Below are positions 17,109 to 25,591 of a stretch of 64,000 nucleotides of DNA, in pieces; position 1 is the first letter of the stretch; every line of letters begins with the position of its first letter. Source of the stretch: Sulfitobacter sp. EhC04 (GTDB lineage: Bacteria > Pseudomonadota > Alphaproteobacteria > Rhodobacterales > Rhodobacteraceae); the NCBI RefSeq assembly GCF_001650875.1, contig NZ_LXYI01000042.1, forward strand, positions 1 to 64,000, in the 5' to 3' direction. The notes below the pieces were generated by a model that ran no database searches, had not been told where the DNA came from, and saw only the letters and a list, made by a program, of their open reading frames with translations. The translations under genes were made by a program, and so were the position numbers.

Positions 17109-17925
17109 TACGGACCTCTTCCCGCTCAAGCCGGTCCAGCCTTGCGCAGAATTCCACAATGGCTATCTCTGTCTGCTCGGGATGCTCAAGATGGGGCGCA
17201 TGGCCGCAGCCTTCCAGAATCAGCGTCTCCAGCGGGGAATAGATGCGCTCTTCGATCTCGCTGATCTGGGCGAGGGTGCCATAAGGGTCCTCACGGCCCT
17301 GAATCGCCAATACCGGAATACGCAGATGGTCGATGCAATCCGCCACGTTCCAGCTTGCAAACGCAGGGTCCGTCCAGGCATCGTGCCACCCGTTGAAAGC
17401 AACATCCACATTGCGGTGATACTTTGACAGACGCGCCCGCAGGTCGCCGTCACGGAACGCCTTGCCGGCCGCATGGATTGCCAACAACCCATCAGCTTCG
17501 ACAAAGAAATGCGGCGCGATCAGCACCAGACCCCGCACCCGCATGTCGGACACGGAACCGCCATAGATGGCGGCGATCGTGGCACCGTCCGAATGGCCCA
17601 GCAGCACCGCCTGAGAAATCCCGGCAGCATCCAGCAGCGGCCCCAAGGTATCCTCCGCCTCTCGCGTCATGTAGTTCAGCGGACGTGGCAACGTCACCGG
17701 GTCTGACCCGCCATAGCCCGCCCGCGCAAAGGCCAGCACACCAAACCCCGTGGTCGCCGCCAGACGCGCGGGCAGGTCACGCCACTGCGCGATGGACCCC
17801 AGACCTTCATGGAGCATGACCAGCGTCGGGGCCTGATCGGGTGCGGGGCCCCAACAGGCGTATTCCAGCGCGTGTCCCGCCAGTTTGATCCGGTCACCCG
17901 GCTTCTCGCGCCATTCGAATGCCAT
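17101..17925 (-). CDS. Alpha/beta hydrolase in the benzoate cluster
   Basis: A 274-residue alpha/beta-fold hydrolase. HEGLGS is the oxyanion region, GHSDGA (about residues 121-126) the nucleophile elbow, and a late GCGHAPHLEHPEQ carries the catalytic histidine. Related hydrolases in box clusters may cleave aromatic esters or ring-opened CoA products; the substrate here is inferred only from position. ATG 17925 overlaps the benzoate-CoA ligase stop by one base (TGATG), so the two are coupled. An upstream TTG would add only one residue. Confidence 0.85.
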   Translation of the reverse strand: MAFEWREKPGDRIKLAGHALEYACWGPAPDQAPTLVMLHEGLGSIAQWRDLPARLAATTGFGVLAFARAGYGGSDPVTLPRPLNYMTREAEDTLGPLLDAAGISQAVLLGHSDGATIAAIYGGSVSDMRVRGLVLIAPHFFVEADGLLAIHAAGKAFRDGDLRARLSKYHRNVDVAFNGWHDAWTDPAFASWNVADCIDHLRIPVLAIQGREDPYGTLAQISEIEERIYSPLETLILEGCGHAPHLEHPEQTEIAIVEFCARLDRLEREEVRIA

Positions 17926-19463
17926 CAACAGTCCTCTCTCAGCTTGAAACGCTGGATCTTGCCCGTTGCCGTTTTAGGTAGTTCTTCGACCACCTCGATC
18001 CAGCGCGGATATTTCCACTTTCCGATCTTCTCTTTCACGTAGTCTTTCAGCGCATCCCGTATCGCTTCCGGGTCTTCTCCTGATTGCAACACGACAAAGG
18101 CCAGCGGTTTTTCCAGCCCATCCTCATCACGCCTGGCCACCACTGCCGCCTCCAGCACAGCCGGGTGGCTGACCAGCGCGCCCTCGACCTCGAACGGGGA
18201 CAGCCAGATGCCCGACACCTTGAACATGTCATCGGTCCGCCCGCAGTAGACCAGCCGCCCGTCGGCGCGTTTTTCGTATTTGTCGCCGGTCCGCGTCCAG
18301 ACACCCTCGAAGGTGCTGCGCGACTTGTCGCGCTGGTTCCAATAGCAATTGGCCGCCGACGCGCCATTGACCAGCAATTCACCGATGCCGCCTGCCGCAA
18401 CCTCCTCGCCATTCTCGTCGACCAGCCGCAGGGCATAGCCCGGCACGGCACGGCCAGAGGTGCCATAAACAATGTCCCCCGGCGCATTGGACAGGAAAAT
18501 ATGCAGCATTTCGGTAGAGCCTACGCCATCAAGAATGCCCACCCCGGTGTGCTTTTCCCAGCGGGTGCCGACGTCCTCCGGCAGCGCCTCTCCTGCCGAG
18601 ATGCAAACCCGCAGCGGGGCGTCCGGCGCGCCGTCACGGTTCATCTGGGCAACCATCGCGGCATATAGGGTCGGCACGCCGCAAAAGACCGTGGGTCTAT
18701 GGGTGTTGATCGTCTCGATCATGCCCGGTGGCGTGGGCCTGCCCGTGAACAGGATCGTGCTGGCCCCTACCGACAGCGGAAAGGTCATCGCATTGCCCAG
18801 CCCATAGGCGAAAAAGAACTTTGCCGCCGACAGCACCACGTCATCCTCGCGGATGCCCAGCACCTCGGCACCATAGGTGTCAGCGGTGGCGCGCAGGGCG
18901 GAATGGACATGGGCCACACCCTTTGGCTGACCGGTTGAGCCTGATGAATAAAGCCAGAATGCAACCTCGTCGCTGCTGACCGGCAGAGTGTCCTGCCTTG
19001 GCGCATCCGCCGTGAAAGCCGCATAATCCTGCGTACCTTCCGGCGCATCGCCAATCACCACCACCTGGCGCAGATAGGGGTTATCGGCGACGGCGGGGGC
19101 CACCACCTCCCACAGGGGGGCCGACACAAAAAGGATCGCGGCGCGGGAATCGCGCAGGATCACGTCATAGACAGAAGTCGCCAGCAGGGTGTTAAGCGGG
19201 ACAGGCACGACACCCGCCTTGATCGCGCCCCAGAAAATCTGCGGGAATTCGATCTGGTCCAGCACCAGAATTGCCGCCCGTTCCTCGGGACGGATGCCCG
19301 CCTGGGTCAGCGCCCCGGCAACCGTGCCTGCCCCGGCTGCCATCTGCGCATAGCTCAGGGTGCGTCCGGTTTCAGCCTCGGTATAGGCAATCTTCTCCCC
19401 CCGCCCCTCGTTGATATGGCGGTCCACAAAATAGGTGACGGCATTCGCTTGTGTTGACTGCAT
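17925..19463 (-). CDS. bclA: Benzoate-CoA ligase
   Basis: A 512-residue AMP-forming ligase that activates benzoate to benzoyl-CoA, the entry step of the box pathway. The P-loop is YSSGSTGQPKGVAH, followed by an aromatic-ligase core (SAAKFFFAYGLGNAMTFP, GVGSTEMLHIF), the TGDKYE motif, and the catalytic Lys in PKTATGKIQRFKLR near the C-terminus. GSTEMLHIFLSN is typical of benzoate ligases. GGAGGAAGAG directly precedes the ATG at 19463. Two TGCA-type palindromes lie 28-82 bases upstream, so this unit is likely controlled by BoxR. Confidence 0.93.
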   Translation of the reverse strand: MQSTQANAVTYFVDRHINEGRGEKIAYTEAETGRTLSYAQMAAGAGTVAGALTQAGIRPEERAAILVLDQIEFPQIFWGAIKAGVVPVPLNTLLATSVYDVILRDSRAAILFVSAPLWEVVAPAVADNPYLRQVVVIGDAPEGTQDYAAFTADAPRQDTLPVSSDEVAFWLYSSGSTGQPKGVAHVHSALRATADTYGAEVLGIREDDVVLSAAKFFFAYGLGNAMTFPLSVGASTILFTGRPTPPGMIETINTHRPTVFCGVPTLYAAMVAQMNRDGAPDAPLRVCISAGEALPEDVGTRWEKHTGVGILDGVGSTEMLHIFLSNAPGDIVYGTSGRAVPGYALRLVDENGEEVAAGGIGELLVNGASAANCYWNQRDKSRSTFEGVWTRTGDKYEKRADGRLVYCGRTDDMFKVSGIWLSPFEVEGALVSHPAVLEAAVVARRDEDGLEKPLAFVVLQSGEDPEAIRDALKDYVKEKIGKWKYPRWIEVVEELPKTATGKIQRFKLREDC

Positions 19464-19490
19464 CTCTTCCTCCCACGGTAGAGGCAGTGT

Positions 19491-19502
19491 GCACTTGAGT
19501 GC
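19491..19502. promoter_or_regulatory. Candidate BoxR operator 1 before benzoate-CoA ligase
   Basis: GCACT-TG-AGTGC, a perfect inverted repeat; in the TGCA-N6-TGCA frame it reads TGCA-CTTGAG-TGCC. Its centre is 41 bases, about four helical turns, from operator 2, so two dimers could bind on one DNA face. Confidence 0.55.
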
Positions 19503-19529
19503 CGCAGCCGCAAGCGATGCGGACATGAA

Positions 19530-19545
19530 TTGCACTTTAGTGCAA
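19530..19545. promoter_or_regulatory. Candidate BoxR operator 2 before benzoate-CoA ligase (contains a stop codon)
   Basis: TTGCACT-TT-AGTGCAA, a perfect 16-base palindrome containing TGCA-N6-TGCA. The TAA stop of the upstream ligase gene (19537-19539 on the minus strand) lies within it. A regulator bound here would sit across the end of that gene. Confidence 0.65.
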
Positions 19546-21354
19546 GATGTGGATCACATCGGGGCTTTCCGGGGCGAACAGCCGTGCCACCAGCGCGGCC
19601 CGGCGGGACAGAAAGCGGGGAAAATTCAGGTTGCCTTTCGCCGTTGCCTCGCCTTCAGCTATCGACGCAGGCTCCGCCAGGACAATGGCCGCACAGACCC
19701 GCCCGGCGCTGCCCGCGGCAGAGCCGGCAAGCGTGGTCAGGCGTTGTGCCAGTTCGGCCTCCAGCCCGGCGCACCTGAGGATGCCTGCGGTCTCGGAGAT
19801 CTCCCAGCCCTGTGCGGCGATGGCGGCACGGTTCGGCAGGATCATCGCGCGCACGTCGTCACGCCCTTCGCCGGCAATCACGACGTCCTGTGCAAAGGGC
19901 GCCAGGGCCGACAGCACATCAAGCCGCAGGTTCGCCGCGCGCACCCATGTGCCGGAGGTCAATTTGAAATCTTCCGACAGGCGTCCGTCGAACCGCAAAC
20001 CCCGGTTCGCATCATTCGGGTCCACCAGCCGCATCGCATCACCGGTGATAAAGAACCCTTCTTCGTCAAAGGCATCGGCGGTCTTTTCGGGGTTGTCGAG
20101 ATAGCCGCCTGTAATGCTGGCACCGCGCACGCGCACGTCGCAGCGCATGTCGGCATCCGGCACCAGCTTGACCTCGATGCCGGGCATGGGGACACCGACG
20201 ATACCGGCCCCCTTGGCGGGCTGATGGCTGATCAGGCAACCGGGCGCGGTTTCGGTCAGGCCCCATGACGTGGTGATCAGCGGCAGCTTTCCGCCCGCCT
20301 CCATCGCCAGACGCTCAAGCGCCGCCCATGTGTCCTGCGGCAGGGACGCACCGGCATAAAAGATCATGTCGAGATCGGCAAAATAGGTATCGCGTAGGGC
20401 GGTGTCTTTCTCCAGGGCGCGTACCAACTGGGCAAAGCCCACCGGCACGTTGAAGCTGATCGTGCCCGACATCAGCCCCAGATTCTCGACCGTGCGGTCG
20501 AACAGCCCCGGCGCGGGTTTGCCATCGTCGACATAAAGACTGCCGCCATTGGCCAGCATGAGGTTGAAATTGTAGGAGCCGCCAAAGGTATGGTTCCACG
20601 GCAGCCAGTCCACGATGCGCGGCGCGCGGCTCGACAGGAACGGCAGGCAGGCCGCGATCTGCGCCTGATTGGTGGTCAGCATCCCATGGGTTGTCAGCAC
20701 CCCCTTCGGCTCTGAAGTCGAGCCTGAGGTCAGCAATATCTTGGCCAGCGTTTCCGGCCCCACCGCTGCGGCGGCGGCGGTGATGTCTGCCCCTGAGGGC
20801 ACCAGCAGATCGGCCAGGTCCGTGGCCCCGCTGTCACCGGGCGCGGCTGACAGCGTTTCGATCCCGGCAAAATCGTCCAGCGCGAGGGCCGCCGCGTATG
20901 GCGTGGCGTCGGCGGCAAAGACCAGACCGGGCCGCGCCAGCGCCGCCGCATGGGACAGGCGCGGATGGGCTGCCGGGATCAGGCTGTATTGTTCGGCCAC
21001 CGGGATCGTGGGGATGCCGACGTATTGGGCCGCCAGTGTCAGCAACCCGTGATCCACGCCATTGCCGGACAGGATCATGATGGGACAGGACGGGCCCAGG
21101 TCACGTTCCAGCAGATGGCTGGCAATCGCGCGGACATGGGTAAGCGCCTGCGCATAGGTCACCTCGCGCCAGCCCTGCCCCTGACGTTCTGCCAGAAAAA
21201 CCGCGTCTGGCGTTTCCGCCGCCCAATGATCCAGCCAGTCACCGGTACGGCGCGCCACCGACCCCAGCGGCAGGTTCGACCGCATCAGGACAGTGCCATC
21301 CGCCCGTTCCTGCAAGGTCACGTCATGCGGTTTCAGGTTCAGATGGGCCGTCAT
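19537..21354 (-). CDS. Feruloyl-CoA synthase-like acyl-CoA ligase
   Basis: A 605-residue AMP-forming ligase of the feruloyl-CoA synthase type: long N-terminal region, LERDLGPSCPIMILSGN, P-loop LLTSGSTSEPKGVLTTH, TSWGLTETAPG, and a C-terminus with ATAKGNLNFPRFLSRR (Lys) in place of the usual SGKxxR. Family members activate ferulate, p-coumarate or related arylpropenoic acids. Here it lies between a TRAP transporter and benzoate-CoA ligase, suggesting that imported cinnamate-type acids are activated and shortened to benzoyl-CoA. AAGGAG precedes the ATG. The gene's stop codon is inside operator 2. The exact substrate is not known. Confidence 0.82.
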   Translation of the reverse strand: MTAHLNLKPHDVTLQERADGTVLMRSNLPLGSVARRTGDWLDHWAAETPDAVFLAERQGQGWREVTYAQALTHVRAIASHLLERDLGPSCPIMILSGNGVDHGLLTLAAQYVGIPTIPVAEQYSLIPAAHPRLSHAAALARPGLVFAADATPYAAALALDDFAGIETLSAAPGDSGATDLADLLVPSGADITAAAAAVGPETLAKILLTSGSTSEPKGVLTTHGMLTTNQAQIAACLPFLSSRAPRIVDWLPWNHTFGGSYNFNLMLANGGSLYVDDGKPAPGLFDRTVENLGLMSGTISFNVPVGFAQLVRALEKDTALRDTYFADLDMIFYAGASLPQDTWAALERLAMEAGGKLPLITTSWGLTETAPGCLISHQPAKGAGIVGVPMPGIEVKLVPDADMRCDVRVRGASITGGYLDNPEKTADAFDEEGFFITGDAMRLVDPNDANRGLRFDGRLSEDFKLTSGTWVRAANLRLDVLSALAPFAQDVVIAGEGRDDVRAMILPNRAAIAAQGWEISETAGILRCAGLEAELAQRLTTLAGSAAGSAGRVCAAIVLAEPASIAEGEATAKGNLNFPRFLSRRAALVARLFAPESPDVIHILH

Positions 21355-21378
21355 GGCGCTGGCTCCTTTCGGAAGTCC

Positions 21379-22695
21379 CTAAGACAACAGGAACAGGGTG
21401 ATGCCGGGGAAAGCGACCAGCAGGATCACCCGGACAATGTCGGAACCCACAAAATAAATCACCGCCTTGTAGGTTTCCGTCATCGGGGTTTCGCGGTCCA
21501 TCGTGTTGATGATGAACAGGTTCATGCCCACCGGCGGCGTGATCAGGCCCACTTCGACCACGATCAGCACAAGGATGCCGAACCAGATCGCGACATGTTC
21601 CGCGCTCATTCCGAAATCCATGGCAGAGATTACCGGGAAAAAGATCGGCACCGTGAGCAGGATCATCGACAGGCTGTCCATCAGGCAACCAAAGATCAGG
21701 TAGAACAACAGGATGATGCTGAGCACCAGAAGCGGGCTGAAGCCCTGCGTCACCACCCAGTCAGCCATGAACTGCGGCACGCCCGACAGGGCCAGGAACC
21801 CGTTGTAGAACCCTGCTCCCAGCACGATGAAAAAGATCATCGCGGTGGTCTTTGCCGTCCCCAGCAGGCTGTCGCGCAGCACCGCCCAGTTCAGGCTGCC
21901 CGACACAAGGGCGACAAGCCCGGTCCCGGCGGCACCGATGGCCGAGCCTTCGGTCGGGGTGAACCACCCCAGATAAATACCACCGACCACGACAAAGAAG
22001 ATCACCAGCACCGGCCAGGTATCTGCCAGCGCGCGGAACCGTTCGGCCATGGGCACAGCGGGGCGCGTGCCTGCCGCCTTGGGGTTCAGGCGCACATAGA
22101 TCGAAATGGTGATGATATAGCCAAGGGCGGCAAGGATGCCGGGGATAAAGGCGGCCAGAAACAGCTTGGCAATGTTCTGTTCGGTCAGGATCGCATAGAT
22201 CACCAGGATCACCGAGGGTGGGATCAGGATGCCCAGTGTCCCGCCCGCTGCCAGCGTGGCCGTCGAAAAGCCGCCCGAATATCCATAGCGCCGCAGCTCC
22301 GGCAGGGCGACCTTGGACATGGTTGCCGCCGTGGCCAGCGACGAACCGCAGATGGCACCAAAGCCCGCGCAGGCCCCGACCGCCGCCATGGCGACCCCGC
22401 CCCGGCGGTGACCCAGAAAGGATTCCGCCGCCTTGAACAGTGCGCTCGACATCCCCGACAGGGTGGCGAACTGGCCCATCAGCAGAAACATCGGGATGAT
22501 GCTCAGCGAATAGCTGGAAAAGGTTGTGTAGGTTTCGGATTTCAGCTTCGCCAGAAGCGGCGTCGGGTTGCCGCCCATGAAGAAATACCAGCCGCCAAAA
22601 CCGCAGAGCATCATCGCAAGCCCGATGGGCGCGCGCAGGAAGACCATGATCAGCAGAACGGGAAAGGACCAAAAGCCCAGCTCAAGACCGCTCAT
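21379..22695 (-). CDS. dctM: TRAP transporter large membrane subunit
   Basis: A 438-residue multi-spanning membrane protein of the DctM family with about 12 hydrophobic segments. It includes RAPIGLAMMLCGFGGWYFF, CAGFGAICGSSLATAATM, LAAGGTLGILIPPSVILVIY and GLITPPVGMNLFIIN, all conserved in DctM. It is the sodium-coupled transport channel of the TRAP system. One base separates it from dctQ, and the ligase gene follows after 24 bases, so dctQ-dctM-ligase are one operon. Context suggests an aromatic carboxylate as substrate. Confidence 0.93.
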   Translation of the reverse strand: MSGLELGFWSFPVLLIMVFLRAPIGLAMMLCGFGGWYFFMGGNPTPLLAKLKSETYTTFSSYSLSIIPMFLLMGQFATLSGMSSALFKAAESFLGHRRGGVAMAAVGACAGFGAICGSSLATAATMSKVALPELRRYGYSGGFSTATLAAGGTLGILIPPSVILVIYAILTEQNIAKLFLAAFIPGILAALGYIITISIYVRLNPKAAGTRPAVPMAERFRALADTWPVLVIFFVVVGGIYLGWFTPTEGSAIGAAGTGLVALVSGSLNWAVLRDSLLGTAKTTAMIFFIVLGAGFYNGFLALSGVPQFMADWVVTQGFSPLLVLSIILLFYLIFGCLMDSLSMILLTVPIFFPVISAMDFGMSAEHVAIWFGILVLIVVEVGLITPPVGMNLFIINTMDRETPMTETYKAVIYFVGSDIVRVILLVAFPGITLFLLS

Positions 22696-22696
22696 G

Positions 22697-23278
22697 TCAG
22701 TGCCCTTCCGATTGATTTGGCAGTGTGTCGCGCCCGGTCAGCGCCCCCGACAGGCGCGCGATGGCGCAATAGACCGCCACGATACAGGCCACCACCCCGG
22801 CGGCAAAACTACAGGCATAGGCCCACCAAACCGGAAATTGCAGGAACAGCGTTGTCTCGCCATTGCCATAATAGCGCTCCAATCCGCCGAAAAGCCGCCA
22901 GATCAGCAGGATCACCACGGCGGTCAGAACGACCTCCCAGAACGCCGCAAGCCAGCGATTGAACCCGCCCGGCAGGGCAGCGGTGAAGATATCGACAGTC
23001 GCATGCGACCCGTGAAGCTGGCAGATCGGCAGAAAGGAAAAGATCGCAAAGGCGACCCCGGCCTCCAACAGTTCGTAGCTGCCGTTGATCTCGCCCACCC
23101 CGAGATCGAGCAGGAATTGCGAAAACCCGGTCAGCGCCGTGTCAAAGAAATCCGCATGCAGGACCTTGTTCACGGAGCGCCCGATGATCGACAGCGTGGT
23201 CAGCAGAATCAGCGCCAACAGAACAAAGCCCCCCAAAAGCGCCGTAACGCGTGCAAGGGCGTGGACAATACTGCGCAT
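22697..23278 (-). CDS. dctQ: TRAP transporter small membrane subunit
   Basis: A 193-residue four-helix membrane protein of the DctQ family, with hydrophobic stretches near residues 8-28, 70-88, 105-125 and 150-170. It forms the small partner of DctM. ATG 23278 lies nine bases after AAAGG and was preferred to a TTG nine bases earlier. It is separated from dctP by a strong terminator-type hairpin. Confidence 0.88.
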   Translation of the reverse strand: MRSIVHALARVTALLGGFVLLALILLTTLSIIGRSVNKVLHADFFDTALTGFSQFLLDLGVGEINGSYELLEAGVAFAIFSFLPICQLHGSHATVDIFTAALPGGFNRWLAAFWEVVLTAVVILLIWRLFGGLERYYGNGETTLFLQFPVWWAYACSFAAGVVACIVAVYCAIARLSGALTGRDTLPNQSEGH

Positions 23279-23304
23279 CCGCGACAACCTTTCGGTAAAA
23301 TAGT

Positions 23305-23344
23305 GCTAAAAAACCGACCCGCAGCATGATGGCTGCGGGTCGGT
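23305..23344 (-). terminator. Intrinsic terminator between dctP and dctQ
   Basis: A perfect 13-base stem, ACCGACCCGCAGC with GCTGCGGGTCGGT, a six-base loop, then six Ts on the minus strand. It lies directly after the dctP stop. Partial read-through would give more binding protein than membrane subunits, the usual need for such systems. Confidence 0.9.
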
Positions 23345-23359
23345 CAAACGCCGGGCGTT

Positions 23360-24391
23360 TTATTTCTGGTAGGCGTCCATCAACGACTTCGCCTCGTCGA
23401 TCAGGGCCTGACCGTCGATGCCCTTGCCCTGCATGTCCGCGATCCATTCTTCATAGATCGGCTGGGCCGCATCGCGCCACACCTGAGTCTCTTCGTCGTT
23501 CAATGTGACGATGTTGTTACCCAGATCAACGGCAAGCTGACGGGCGGGGCCATCGGCATCCGCCTGCGCGCCGCCCGCGAAGATCGAGAATTCCAGACCA
23601 GAGTTATCGTCGATCACCTTTTTCAGGTCATCGGGCAGGCTGTCATAGCGATCCTTGTTCATCGCCAGCACGAAGGTCAGCGTATAAAGCGCACCATCGA
23701 ATTCGGTGTGGTTCTTGACCAGTTCCGCAACCTTGAGCGCCGAGGTGACCTCCCACGGGATGGTGGTGCCGTCGATAACACCCTTGGACAGGCCTTCCGG
23801 GATCGCGGGGACCGGCATGCCGACCGGTGTCGCACCGGTGAGTTCCAGCAGACGGTTGACCAGACGAGAGCCGCCGCGGATCTTCAGCCCCTCCATGTCG
23901 TCGGGCGTGCGGACTTCCTTGTTGGCATGGATCAGGCCGGGGCCGTGGACCCATGTACCCAGAATGTGCAGGTCCTTGAATTCGCCGTCCTTCATGTGCT
24001 TTTCGAACATCTGCCAATAGGCGGAAGACGCCGCGCGCGCATCGTCCACCATGAAGGGCAGTTCGAATACTTCGGTCGACGGATAGCGACCCGGCGTATA
24101 GCCGACCACGGTCCAGACAATATCTGCAACCCCGTCAATGGCCTGGTCCATCAGCTCGGGCGGGGTGCCGCCCAGTTGCATGGACGGATAGCGCTCTACC
24201 TTGATGCGGCCTGCGCTGTCCTCTTCGACCTTGTCGGCCCAGACATCCAGAACCAGCCTGGGTACGTTGGCCTGCGGCGGCAGGAACTGGTGCATGCGCA
24301 GGGTGACATCCTGCGCCATGGCGGTGGTTGCTGTGAGCGCGGTTGCCAGTGCGGCACCCGCTGCCCCCAGAAGCGTTCTGCGAAACATCAT
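23360..24391 (-). CDS. dctP: TRAP transporter periplasmic substrate-binding protein
   Basis: A 343-residue DctP-family protein. Residues 1-26 are a signal peptide (RRTLLGAAGAALATAL, cleavage after AMA). The mature part begins QDVTLRMHQFLPPQANVPR and contains GTPPELMDQAIDGVADIVW and LKIRGGSRLVNRLLELTGATPVGMPVPAIPEGLSKGVIDG, the domain carrying the Arg that binds a carboxylate in this family. First gene of the TRAP-ligase operon. GGGAGAA lies six bases before ATG 24391. Aromatic acid binding is inferred from the neighbours. Confidence 0.93.
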   Translation of the reverse strand: MMFRRTLLGAAGAALATALTATTAMAQDVTLRMHQFLPPQANVPRLVLDVWADKVEEDSAGRIKVERYPSMQLGGTPPELMDQAIDGVADIVWTVVGYTPGRYPSTEVFELPFMVDDARAASSAYWQMFEKHMKDGEFKDLHILGTWVHGPGLIHANKEVRTPDDMEGLKIRGGSRLVNRLLELTGATPVGMPVPAIPEGLSKGVIDGTTIPWEVTSALKVAELVKNHTEFDGALYTLTFVLAMNKDRYDSLPDDLKKVIDDNSGLEFSIFAGGAQADADGPARQLAVDLGNNIVTLNDEETQVWRDAAQPIYEEWIADMQGKGIDGQALIDEAKSLMDAYQK

Positions 24392-24663
24392 GTGGTCTTC
24401 TCCCTTTAAGATTCCCGACCTCGCCCTTATCACCGGACAATGGCCTTTTGTGAATGCATCCGGATCAGACAATACCAGCGTATCGGCGTCAACAAAGGCT
24501 TGGCCCCAATCCGGGCAATTCAACGAAATCGCCAATTGCGCGCCGATTTCGGCACTATAGTTCCTGACTGCCTGCAGCTTATACGGGAAAATTCGGGCAC
24601 CGCAACACGGCAGCCTGCGGACCGCTGATGCGGGGCAGGTCACCTGGCGGGTAAAATGGGATA
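24392..24663. other. Promoter-side gap upstream of dctP
   Basis: About 270 bases between dctP and a tRNA gene. It should hold the promoter of the TRAP operon on the minus strand. I see no TGCA-N6-TGCA site here, in contrast to the box promoters, and no convincing gene. Confidence 0.5.
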
Positions 24664-24740
<77 letters not shown>

Positions 24741-24909
24741 ATGAGCGCGTGGACTATGCCAGCCCACCGCGCCCGTCAAGCATAAAACCGCGTTGTTTTT
24801 TCCTGAACGCAGCCGCAGCGGGACGTTTCGACGAAAGGTCCTGAAACTAATTCCCCACAGCCGTCGTTGTTAACCCATACGTACCGTTATTTTATGTTGG
24901 GAGACAGAA

Positions 24910-25467
24910 ATGAACACGATCAAGATGACTATTGCCGCCTCTGCCATCGCTCTGGGGACAACCGCCGCTTTCGCTGCAGAGAACCCGATGGTTGGCGGCG
25001 CGGAAATGTTCGCTGACAAGACCATCGTCGAAAATGCCGTGAATTCGGCGGATCACACAACCCTGATTGCCGCGGTAAAGGCAGCAGGTCTGGTTGAAAC
25101 CCTGTCGGGTGAAGGCCCCTTCACCGTCTTTGCGCCAACCAATGAAGGTTTCGAACGCCTTGAAGACGGCGCCGTCACCACTTTGCTGGAACCAGCCAAC
25201 CGCGATCTGCTGACCAAGACCCTGACCTGCCACGTCGTTGCCGGCAAGGTCACAGCCGAAGCGCTGACAGGCATGATCGCGGCGGACGGCGGCACGCATA
25301 TGATCCCCACGGTCGGTGGCTGCATGCTGTCCGCGTCGATTGCAGATGATGGCCGCGTGCTGATCACCGATGAAAACGACAATGGTGCCTTTGTGTCCAT
25401 CGCAGATGTGAACCAGTCGAACGGCGTGATTCACGTTATCGACGGCGTGATGCTGCCCAAGCAGTAA
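24910..25467 (+). CDS. Secreted fasciclin (FAS1) domain protein
   Basis: A 185-residue exported protein. Residues 1-22 are a signal peptide (ending AFA before AEN). One FAS1 domain follows: DHTTLIAAVKAAGLVETL, FTVFAPTNEGFERL (H1 region), LTCHVVAGKV, and the H2-type end NGVIHVIDGVMLPK. FAS1 proteins act in adhesion or envelope contacts; single-domain forms are common in marine alphaproteobacteria. It is followed by a terminator. AGA-rich bases before the ATG (GGGAGACAGAA) give the ribosome site. Confidence 0.92.
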   Translation: MNTIKMTIAASAIALGTTAAFAAENPMVGGAEMFADKTIVENAVNSADHTTLIAAVKAAGLVETLSGEGPFTVFAPTNEGFERLEDGAVTTLLEPANRDLLTKTLTCHVVAGKVTAEALTGMIAADGGTHMIPTVGGCMLSASIADDGRVLITDENDNGAFVSIADVNQSNGVIHVIDGVMLPKQ

Positions 25468-25496
25468 GCTCCACATCTGACATGATAAAATGCCTG

Positions 25497-25526
25497 ACCC
25501 CCAAGGTGCAAACCTTGGGGGTTTTG
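25497..25526 (+). terminator. Intrinsic terminator after the fasciclin gene
   Basis: Stem CCCCCAAGG with CCTTGGGGG around a six-base loop TGCAAA, followed by TTTTGTGTT. It lies 30 bases after the fasciclin stop and before the desaturase gene. Confidence 0.85.
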
Positions 25527-25591
25527 TGTTGGTTGATGCCGCTGGCCCCGGTGCGCTTGACCTGTCGATGCCTTTGGAACAACATGGGAAC

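Noticed and set aside
19537-21354. Calling this ligase a proven feruloyl-CoA synthase (fcs)
   Set aside because: Family resemblance is clear, but no enoyl-CoA hydratase/vanillin gene is adjacent and the context is benzoate catabolism, so the gene symbol is withheld.
20950-22962. A 670-codon open frame on the + strand opposite dctM and the ligase
   Set aside because: Low-complexity His/Gln/Arg composition typical of antisense GC-rich frames; DctM is certain on the other strand.
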